From: Ulota crispa | Taxonomy: Eukaryota > Streptophyta > Bryopsida > Orthotrichales > Orthotrichaceae | Direction: 5' to 3' | DNA: 64,000 bases | Assembly (NCBI GenBank): GCA_963920765.1 | Contig: OY987249.1 | Coordinates: 8,680,817-8,744,816, forward strand | Part shown: piece by piece, positions 12,820-22,218 of the stretch | How positions within the stretch are numbered: the first letter of the stretch is position 1 | Layout: each line of letters opens with the position of its first letter | Made by a program: the position numbers and the translations under genes | The notes under the pieces: generated by a model | Told to the model about the DNA's origin: nothing | Seen by the model: the letters and a program-made list of their open reading frames with translations, nothing else | Database searches by the model: none

Positions 12820-15560
12820 GTGGCTCGTGGAATTCTCAATCTCCAACTAGCTCCAGCAACGGCTCTTGCCATTGGTCATTGCTCCACTTGTCCTCGAATG
12901 TCCACGTCAACGTGTCTTCGAGCTCGTCGTATAAGTCCAACTTTGACATTGGGATCTCCTAGAATGAAGTTGCTGGAGACAAAGGTACATCATCGCTACT
13001 GATCTCATTGAAGTCTTGGTATTCACCTCGCCAATCCACATCACTAAAGTCAAATAAGTAGCCCACGCTTGGAGGTCAATTTGATGCGTCAGCGATTTCT
13101 TGCACTCCGGCTTGAGCCACCCAATCAGGAGCAGTAGAATACTCTCCATATAGCAGCACACGCTGTGTGGGGTCAGCATCGATGCCATCATTCTACTTTG
13201 TGTCACACATGCGCTGCTCTTGTAAATCAATTGTGCCTCCAAAATCTATGGTGAACATGGGGTGTGCAGTGATTTCATTATAGTACCGTCCTAGCACCTC
13301 ACCTCTAAATTTGGTGAGAATTCTCATGGTGTTGGGGTTGTCTAGTAATGCCAATAATAGAACAAGTACTTGCACCCTAGTAGGCCATGTTTGTACATCA
13401 ACGTCTGGTCTGGCTTATTTTGGTAGGATTGTCTTGACGGGCAAACCCTCTATCAACGCCCTCAGATGAGCGCGGACTGCCTCCTTGGTGTACGGGCAAG
13501 AGGACTCTCCGCAGTTGTGTTCCCATGCGTGATACTCACCCACCCTTTGTCATCAAGAACTATCCGGCATTGGCGCTCTAGGGATGAAATCAACCATTGA
13601 ATATAAGCACATCTTGGGAGCAGAGTCTGCTCTAGCACGAGGGGAAGCAAGGGTACCTATATTATATGGGACAAGTGAGGAAAGTAGCATAATGAATTTT
13701 AAGTCAACAACACTTGTGTTGTTGAAGGCTGTGTTTTCCAAGGCAAAACCAAGGTCGCAGATCCCCAGCTTCATGCTAGTCCAAGCATTGGATTGCTTGC
13801 ACAGTGCAAGCGCATGTGAGAAACCTTGTCATATGAACGTAAAGATCTAAAGCAACATGTTAGCAACATAGTGAAATACCAACCATTACACTTGGAATGG
13901 AGGTGATTTTTAGAGGCAAAGCATGAGGCATACTTAAAGACAAGTCCCGAGATTCCCGTACAACATGTTAGTCATGGAATATAGGAGTGTAGTTTGCTTC
14001 GATGGATATGCAAATATGACTTGACCTCATCATGCAATAGACAGCAAAATAATTGGACTAGACTTGGCCAAAACGGCAACACATACCAGCCTCAAAACTC
14101 CCATCCCCAAAATCCCCAATCCCTTACTAGCACAGCATAGAAAACAACACAACTTGACTGTGTGTAATAGAATAAGAACCTTGTTTATTCCTACTATTGA
14201 AAGGTAGTATCTTTGATGTATGCGAGGGCGTTGCCAGAAGGAATAAAATGCTGCCTCGAGAAATGTGATATGGGGTACATCCTTACATTTGCACCTAGAA
14301 ACTGCAGCACTGAAGGTTCAGTCCAACAACCTGGGGTAGAATTGAAAGGTTTGAGGTGTTGGTTGTTGTTTTTGTGGAGATTGTGGGGGGTGGTAGTTAC
14401 TGTCAGTGACAACTGAGAATAACGTAACTCTACGTCTACCAATTTCTGGACTCACTCAGTGTACAAGCAGGGAATTGTAAGGCCCCCTAGCACGTTGAAT
14501 ACAAAACGAGTCCATGATTAGAGAAGGAGTTCACCTTGGTGACCTCACTGCAATGAGCTTGGAACACGAGTAATTTTGTGAACCACATCAATCCAGTTCT
14601 TTCGTGGCATGTCATATTTTATCTCACGAACTACAAAAACACAAACCTTCTTCTGTCTGAACTTGATCCCTCATTGTATTTACCCCAACAAATAATCATG
14701 CATTTCTAGCAAGGGCAATCCAAAGAAGAACAGAACTTGCATTGGACTGAATTTGGCGGACGTTGATGAACAAAGTTGGATGGGGCTCTTCCGGTGCATG
14801 GAAATCCTAGGCAGGATCCACCCGGCTGGTGCAACCCTAGGTTGTTGTACCACTACTCTCTCAAAGGAATCTTTGTTCTCAGCAGCACCTTGGCCCCTTT
14901 GTTGGCGGCCCTGACTGCTACTTCGCGTCACTCTTCCATGCAATCGCCCCACCAGAGCAGACCCTCCGATGTTTTCATCCCCAATACACACCATAGTAAG
15001 ATTGACACCTCCACAAGAATCAAGAACTTCAGACCCCCTTCCACGAGCTTGCCCACGACTAGAACCCAATCCTCGCCCGCGACCCCTTCCCCGCTTACAA
15101 GTTCCCCCTCTCCCTCCATGGCCTCGTGACCTAGCACTAGCAACTGTGGCTGCATCAATTCCTCCCGTTTGAATGTCTAGTTCTTTTTGGACTAGATTCA
15201 ATTGCTGGTTTTCCATTGGTGAAAGTGAGAGGTAAGCTTTTTTGTGGTGGCCCAATAAAGATGCCATGCCCATCATAGGAACTTGGATTTTGTGATCTAG
15301 ATGTTTCTGAAATGAGACCGTCACTAGGCCCTGACTCGGTCTGGGCATTGTCAAGCCCACTTGGTGCGCCAGCACATCCTCCAGTGAGGAACGATTCAAA
15401 GTAATCCTTCATGCGGGAGGTGGACCATGTATCGTTGTATCCCCTTCCTTTATTGCTAGACACGGCAAGAGCCTCATTCAAAGTGGTGCTAGCGTTGACG
15501 GGGAGTGAACCCTTTAGCAAGATCATGCCGCCACTCGGGCCTCTTCCCAAATCCTTTCCA
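12820..15560 (-). pseudogene. minus-strand coding-like remnants, probably part of a transposon gene
   Basis: Several overlapping minus-strand open segments follow one another in different frames. One (14680-15399) has an RG-rich stretch (GGRGGTCKRGRGRGRG) like an RNA- or DNA-binding tail. Another (15155-15550) is Ser/Gly-rich and of low complexity. Segments at 13193-13375 and 13553-13774 read like parts of globular protein but match no family I know. The pieces sit between the two inverted arms at 9590 and 18668, so they may belong to one nested element. Frame changes suggest introns or decay. No function is claimed. Confidence 0.35.
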
Positions 15561-16557
15561 TTGTCAAGACTTGGAAGGTCAGGGAAAAGTGTGTGACGAA
15601 TGAGCTAGTTTACGTGATCATTGAAACCACAAGGGTTGCCTTCCTTGTGACACTCCCTCCACCTTAGCCTCCCGTAAAGGTACCTCTGCACTAGTAGAAA
15701 ATTCAGCACAAAATCAACAGAATTTCAACCAAAAACTGTTGATTTTTTCTGTGAATTTGGTCAAGTTGATTTGGGTACTTTTCTGTTGATTTTCTGTTGA
15801 TTACTTACAGTTTTCTGTTAATTTGTTGTTGATTTCTATTACGTATTTTATGTTGTTCATTTTTATTTCTTTTCATTTTAAATTTTTTTTTTCATAGAAT
15901 TTGTTATTATTTTACGACAATGTGAACTTTTTGGGCAGCTGCCTGAACTCCCGGGCAGCTGCCGGCAGCGCGGTTTGAACCCTCCACCTCTCCTCTTACA
16001 CTCCACAACCTTAGCACATTCTCAAAACCACTAGAGAATGTGCAAATGCACATGCATACATTAGTATCTTAATTCTATTTGTACATTAAATGTTCATGTC
16101 TTTAGTAATCCAGTAGACTTTGGAGGCTATTTCCGCCCATTAAAGGACTTTTTTTCAAAAAACTTAGAACTAAGAAAACTTGGTAAATGTGTTTTTCTTT
16201 CACCTCCAACAATTTTTTTTAGATTTCCATCTTTTTATCAAATCTTATGAGCTAAAATCAAAGAAGGTGTTTAGAAATTTTAAAAAAAGTGTTTATTTCC
16301 ATCCTTTTTATTTTGTTTATAAATTTTTTTTGGAATTCACAAATCTCATAAGGATTGTTGCAGGCAAAGGTTGGATTCATTAATAATTATTATTTAGTGC
16401 TAGTTTTTTTGTGGAAAGAACCTTATTTTGTTAAAAATAGCCTCTATAGTTTGATAGCCTCAAATAACATGAAGTCGTGAAAAGTTACGAAATTAAATCC
16501 TTGCAATTATAAAATCAAAATTCTATTGACTTTTGAATAGTTTTGGATATTTTGTAA

Positions 16558-16969
16558 GGGCATTAATATGTGAACCACACCCTTTGAACTACTGTACCAC
16601 ACCCTTGGGGTAAATTTTAGATTTCTACCATCAAAAATTTGAGTTTGAGAATTTTGAATTCAAACTTGGACTTAGAGACCATGGTATTGTCTAGAACCAT
16701 AAAAAAAGTTGCAATTCAACAACACCCAATGAAAAAGCTTATCTTTTTTTACAAACAAAAGTAAAATTAACAATTTTCTCCCTAACTAAACTTTTTCATT
16801 GGGGGTTGTTGAATTGCAACTTTTTTTATGGTTCTAGACAATACCATGGTCTCTAAGTCCAAATCTGAATTCAAAGTTTTCAAATTCAGCTTTTTGATGG
16901 TAGAAATCTAAAATTTACCTCATGGTGTGGTATAGTAATTGGAAGGGTGTGGTACACATATCAATTCCC
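16558..16969. mobile_element. fold-back element, family X, inside the CACTA element
   Basis: Two arms around 'gcttatctttttttac' are complementary over almost their whole length, including 'accataaaaaaagttgcaattcaacaac' in broken form. The ends resemble GGGAATTGATATG of the other family members (20886, 27860, 33063), with GGGCATTAATATG on the left. No clear target duplication was found. Confidence 0.65.
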
Positions 16970-17639
16970 ATCTTTTAAAGTTTATAAAAATATTTTATAA
17001 GATTGTTTTTTTTTAATTCATTTGGTTAGTGATAGAAGGAAAATTACTAAAAATACCCTTTAAGTCTTTCAAAATATCGAGTTTACGTCAAAAATATGTG
17101 AAACATAAAAAGTAGTCCTTGTTTTTTGTAGGAATATCAATTATACTCCTATTATTTTGGAAAATTAATAAAACAACTCTTCTATTTTGAAATGTTAAAT
17201 ATATCCTTGTATTATTTGAAATGTAAAAATCACCTTTGGTTTCTTGTAAGAATTTGCATTAAGCTATACACTTGGTTATCATGTAACACAAAGATATTTT
17301 TGGTACTTTTAATCCTTAAGGGACATTTATGATTTCTTCAAAGAATTGAGGAGCATCATTTACATTTGTTTGTAAAGAAATTTTGATATTTAAAACAACA
17401 AAATGTTGTAATTTTTATATAAAATTTTGTTGAATTAGTGAAGTTGTGTCCAAAAGTATGTAGATCAACAAAAAATTGTTGAGTTTTTTGTTATTATGGT
17501 CATGTTTTTACTTGACTTTAAAGGCAGCTAAGTTGAAATCTTACCAAATTGTGAAAAGTAAAGAAAATAAAACTAGTCAATGTACACTCAAACTTCTAAA
17601 AGATTCTTTTTTTTTGAAAACTTCTTTTATATTTTAAAA

Positions 17640-18510
17640 CTTCAAAAAATTTTAATGAGGTTCAAAAAGATTTTAGAAAGATTTCAAAAACAAACCTAAA
17701 CTCTTGTGATAGTTTTTTTGAAAGTATTTTGATGATTTACAATAAGATTCCTAAAGGACTCTAATTCAGTCTAAGAGATTCTAATTCTATAAGTATTTTG
17801 AAGTACTTTAACAAATTCCATAAAGATTTTAAAGAGATTCTCAAAGATTCCAAAAAGGTTCTTGAAAATTCTTAGAGATTTTCAAAGATTTTTTGAATTT
17901 CAAAAAAGATTCTCAAAAGATTTCCAAAGATTCCCAAAGATTCTCAAAGATTTTGAATTGTTCTCAAACATTCTCAAAGATTCCAAAAAAACTTGAAAAG
18001 ATTCCAAAAGATTCTAAAAGTTTCTCAAAGATTCTCAAAGATTCTCAATTGTTCTGAAACATTCTCAAAGATTCCAAAAAAACTTGAAAAGATTTCCAAA
18101 GATTCCAAAAGATTCTCAAAGATTCTTGAAGATTCTCAAAGATTCTCAAAGATTCTTGAAGATTCTCAAAGATTCTCAATTGTTCTCAAACATTCTCAAA
18201 GATTCTAAAAAAACTTGAAAAGATTCCCAAAGATTCCAAAAAATTCTCAAAGATTCCTAAAAGATTTTCAAAGATTCTCAAAGATTTTCAAAGATTTTCT
18301 AAGATTCCAAAAACACTTGAAAAGATTCCAAAAGATTTCCAAAGATTCATGAAGATTCCAAAAAGATTCTCAAAGATTCTAAAATCTCAAATAGATTCAT
18401 AAATATTCTTAAAAATCATGAAAAGATTCTCAATGATTCCCAAAAGATTCTTGAAGATTCTTAAAGATTCACAAAATATTCCCAAAAGATCTTCAAAAGA
18501 TTCCAAAATT
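17640..18510. repeat. degenerate minisatellite of AAAGATTCTC-type units
   Basis: Dozens of 10-11-bp units (CAAAGATTCTC and variants such as CCAAAAGATTC) are arranged head to tail, with a higher-order repeat containing 'ttgttctcaaacattctc'. It lies 0.15-1 kb from the right end of the CACTA element. In En/Spm that position is occupied by short subterminal repeats bound by the accessory protein TNPA, so a binding-site role is plausible but inferred. Confidence 0.8.
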
Positions 18511-18667
18511 TTTGTTGATTTAGATAATGGTATCCAAATCAACAAAACGTATTTAGTTTTTTACAGAATTCTGTTAAATTAGTCAATTAGCGTGGGCAAA
18601 TGCCCAAATCAACAAAAAACTGTTGGTTTTCTGTTGTTTTGGAAGGAGTTTTCTACTAGCGCTGCCA

Positions 18668-19266
18668 CTGGTAGGGAGGTGGGGCACATTAGCCCATGCA
18701 TTCCCTATCCTAATCCCACCATAGATGCCAAACCATTTTTCCTTTCACACCTTTTTTATTGACTTCTATACCCTTAGTATTTTTATTCAAACAAAGGCAA
18801 AATATATGAGCCTCCAAAACATCTAGATAAACATATGAAAATAATTAAATTACAAAATAAATACCATCGTAAAATGACCACGTGCCTTTGCGAGCATATA
18901 ATAGCGTCAAACGTTTGTTTTCAGTCGCCAAGTCGTGGACTTGGTTAGCTAGAGAAGTGGTCGTCTCTAGTTGCCCGCCGGTCCGGGTTCGAATCCCATC
19001 GGACTCGTCGAGCGGTGATGGCGGCTCACGGCTTGGCAGCTAGTGAGGCAGGAAATTGGCCCAGCCAACCCGCTACTTACCCCCCTGAGCTGTGCATGTG
19101 ACAAGACGGCGCAGCGCAATGAAATCTATGGCCGCTGCGCTGTCACTAAACCGTGGTTCTCACCACGACCACCTCTTTTGTCTCAACTGTTGATTTATTG
19201 AAATGAACACAAACATAAATATATAACGAGTATTTACATGATGGAGATATCTCCATCAGGACACCG
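18668..19266 (+). repeat. right arm of the ~600-bp inverted repeat
   Basis: Partner of 9590-10202 and the better preserved arm, with an intact tRNA-like box at 18985-18997. It ends in the self-complementary TGATGGAGATATCTCCATCA. The pair could be long terminal inverted repeats of one element, or two inverted copies of one dispersed repeat. Confidence 0.75.
18925..18998 (+). promoter_or_regulatory. tRNA-like Pol III promoter (A-box-like plus B box)
   Basis: GGGTTCGAATCCC at 18985-18997 is a perfect B box inside a short T-arm-like stem (gtcc...ggac). About 50 bp upstream, ggttagctagagaagtgg resembles a weak A box. This is typical of tRNA-derived SINE heads. No full tRNA cloverleaf with an anticodon arm is evident. 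The copy in the left arm (about 9860-9890, minus strand) is decayed. Confidence 0.5.
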
Positions 19267-19913
19267 TGCTGAATTGCCCAGCTATACAAAATAGAGGAAG
19301 GATCTTCAAGTTCACTCAGCGATGGCGGCAATAGTGACAAATCTGTCAACGACATCATGAAACGAGGAAGGTACCTCAGCCTTGCCAGCAGGGAAAGCAA
19401 CGACAAGCTCATCAATTCATTGCCAAAAAGAAGCCCACTACTACCAACCATATCACAAAAATAACTTGCGGCGTCCAAAAATATAAAGCCCACTATCTGC
19501 ACCACATAAAGATGGATCCCAAAATAACAAACTCCAATCTGATTTCCAAATCCTAGGACACCCAAGATTATCAGCCACCACGTTCACAGCCAATACGAGA
19601 ATCACAAATCGTTCCCGCCAATTGCCATGCCACCTCGGAGGAAGGTTCGCCACATCTTTGACAAGAAACCCGTCTATCCTCCGGGCCGCAAGAAATCCTT
19701 TGAATTATGTATTCCTACATGATTTTTTGTATAAACTGCTCTAAAATGCGCAAGAAGCATTGCCTCGATGCGGAAACCATCTCTAAATGTCGGCAAAGAT
19801 GAGAATACACGATCCTCAAATTTTCAGCAAAAAATGCAACGGAGATGGTTTTGAAATACGCAAAAAACAGCCGGTATTGGCCGCTTTGGCACACGGCGTC
19901 ATCTAAGGGTTAA

Positions 19914-20885
19914 AAGGAAAACTTACTTCTCATCAACAAGAAATTCAATTAAGATATGAGGTTTAGAAACAAAATTAAGACTCTAAGAGTGTTTTAGGCA
20001 CATACAGGATTTACAATTATACAATTTTATTTCAAGGCAAATCATATTAGATTCTTCAAGCTGCACAGTCAATGAACATTTTTTAATGTGAATGCTTTAG
20101 GAACAATTCCAACTTGAACATCAAAATTTTAATTTCTTTCACAATATGCCAAAAAAATGAAAACTACTGAAATCGAATGCTAATTCCAATAGTCTATTCA
20201 AGAAAACTCATTGCCATCTAATTTTAGGGGTTGCTCCCTCAAAAACCAAATACTGTAGTTGGAAAAATGTTAAAAAAAATACTTCAATGCACAAAAAGAG
20301 CACAAACTATGTCATTTGAGAATTCTTGAAATGCATCTGCAACCAATACAGGCAGTAATTTTCTCATTCACGACATATTAACTATTTCTTGGCAGAAGAT
20401 GCTAGAAAAAACGGATCCCAGGAGATGTATTTCTACTGTGTTATCAAACCATGTACCTTTTTGCTCTAGGTTTGAATTCTTGCCAACAAAAATCATTTTA
20501 AACTTAGACCCACCTATCAACATGAATCTAACCAAGCCTTTTCCTACTACTTTAAATAGAATGAGGGTTTTTAATCTTTGAATATTACATTGCTTTTGAA
20601 ATTTGAACCAACAACCAAATACTCTTGTTTTCCTAATTACAAGAGTACTGCAAGTATATACAAAATTTTGAATTACACCATAGCAGTGTTTTCTTTCTCA
20701 CCTACCACATGCCACATGCCACATGCCCTCCCAAGGATGGAGAATTTTGAGAGGGAGAGAGGAGCATTGGTCCAATTTTTGACAGGGTGGCCTCATGAGG
20801 CTAAAAAAAAAACATTGCGCCATAGTGTTCTACACTACAATGTGCACTTATTGTGAGATATTTAACAAAATTCACCTTATTTGTA
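19914..20885. other. AT-rich intergenic DNA
   Basis: No gene or element end recognised. Short open frames at 20399-20856 show no domain and lie in low-complexity sequence, including repeated 'gccacat' at about 20708-20728. Confidence 0.4.
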
Positions 20886-21338
20886 GGGAATTGATATATG
20901 CACATTTGGGGTTTGATAAATGCACATCTAGAATTTGATGTATGCACATCTAGGGTTTGATATTTGACATTAAGGGGGGGGATTTTAGGTCTTTATTAAT
21001 GACAAGCTGAATTTGGAAAGGTTGAATTTAGATTTGGATTCAAAAACTTTGCTTTAGTCAAAGACCGCAAAGGAGGTTACAATTGAACAATACCTAAGGG
21101 AAAAGCTTAATTTTTTATACAAGTAAGGGTAAAAGTAATAAATTGCCCCCTAGCTAAGCATTTCCACTAGGCGTTGTTCATTTGTAACTTTGTTTGGAGT
21201 TCTAGACTAATTCAAGAACTCTAAATCCATATATGAATTCAAGTTTTCCAAATTCAACTTGTTGATGCTAAATGTCTATTATTTACCCTAGAATGTGCAT
21301 ATATCAAACCCTAGGTGTGCATACAGTGTATCAATTCC
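20886..21338. mobile_element. fold-back element, family X, with perfect 8-bp target duplication
   Basis: Starts GGGAATTGATATATGC and ends with the complement, TGTATCAATTCC. TATTTGTA at 20878-20885 and 21339-21346 is a perfect 8-bp duplication, the size made by hAT transposases. The arms carry 'aaggaggttacaattgaac' and its diverged complement. Copies: 16558-16969, 27860-29217, 33063-33493 and the mirrored ones. Confidence 0.75.
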
Positions 21339-21346
21339 TATTTGTA

Positions 21347-22218
21347 TTTGATGAGAGATTATTTTGTGGATTCATACAAAATTCACAAAAAATAAGATTT
21401 TCATAAATTTATGCATATTTTGAAGATGAAACAGAAGACATGTGACTTTGTCTTTCAAAAATATATTAAGTTGATTACCACACATATTTAGTAGAAAATT
21501 AATGGATGAATAACAAAAATCACTGAAGTTGATTTCACAATCTTAGGATGCATTAGTGCAGCCTCCTACCTTACCACATCTCTTGTCACCTACTAAATGA
21601 GCCTTGCAAGTTCAATTCATAACATGTTCTTCATTTCAAGTCTCCAACAACACTATACTTGTCAATGTGCAAGTGCGGGGACTTTCAAGCTAAGCCACAT
21701 TCATGACAAAATCCAACTTGTATTAGACCCCTTCACGGCCCATTACATATGCGTTTTTAGTACTTGACGCCCCCAAGCTCAATTTCCAATGTCCACACTA
21801 GATTGCAGAGAACTTCACACCGTGTTACAAGGAAATTTCAAGCCCTTTCTCACTACTTCTTACTCCTGTCCCCTCAAAACCTCTTTCACAATGACTTCTC
21901 CAAGCATGTGGCAGGAGATGCTCTTACTATTATTCCTATTCTGTCCAATTCTGACTTTCCAGCAGCACTCCAGAATTTGTGATTAAAAAAGACCTAAACC
22001 AGTGCTGAAACACGTGCCCGGAACTTACAAGGAAATAAGAAATCCGTACGACCACGCAACCTGCTGAGTCAGATGATTGGACGAAGCCAGAAAACAGAAC
22101 CTATTATTGATGGATGATAAAGCATGGATGAATTCAGGGCCAATGAAGTCGAAGAACCGAGACTGTCTGCGATGAAACCCTAAATATTCTCTCTTCGCCA
22201 TTCTCGTCTCTCCTGGCT
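21347..22218. other. intergenic DNA and putative 5' flank of the left CaaX-type gene
   Basis: AT-rich to about 22100, then GC rises. 'aaaccctaaatattctctcttcgcc' (22176-22200, broken here for length) is a plant-type leader shared, with changes, by the right gene copy near 50430-50450. Confidence 0.45.

Larger units (their letters stand above)
15689..18661. mobile_element. non-autonomous CACTA (En/Spm-type) element
   Basis: The left end is CACTAGTAGAAAA. The right end read on the other strand is CGCTAGTAGAAAA, with one base changed from CACTA. CTG at 15686-15688 and 18662-18664 is a 3-bp target duplication, the size expected for CACTA elements. Subterminal 'aaatcaacag' and 'ctgttgatttt' motifs occur in inverted orientation near both ends. 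No transposase is visible. It contains a fold-back element (16558-16969) and a GATTCT-rich tandem array (17640-18510). Confidence 0.85.
5770..19909. mobile_element. large (14.1 kb) piggyBac-like element, possibly the autonomous or source copy
   Basis: Exact TTAA sites at 5766-5769 and 19910-19913 bracket ends that read inward as CCCCTAAACGACGACAGGCC and CCCTTAGATGACGCCGTGTG, with about 11 of the first 15 positions matching. A piggyBac-type transposase exon lies inside on the minus strand (7575-8460). The interior also holds a pair of ~600-bp inverted arms (9590-10202, 18668-19266), coding remnants at 12.8-15.6 kb and a CACTA insertion (15689-18661). What is seen is the TTAA pair, the similar ends and the transposase. 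That they form one unit is inference: the left TTAA is shared with the neighbouring MITE, so a chance pairing of ends is possible. Confidence 0.5.

Noticed and set aside
14776-15172. Plus-strand Pro/Ser-rich frames
   Set aside because: They are antisense to the RG-rich minus-strand segment and have no domain.
17993-18208. Repeat peptide frame (RFSKILEDSQ units)
   Set aside because: It is a translation of the GATTCT minisatellite in the CACTA element, with no sign of selection for protein.
17640-18510. CRISPR-like array of short repeats
   Set aside because: Units are contiguous and degenerate, without spacers, and the DNA is eukaryotic.
18925-18998. A genuine tRNA gene
   Set aside because: A B box and weak A box are present, but no complete cloverleaf with anticodon arm could be folded by eye. 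A tRNA-derived repeat is more likely.
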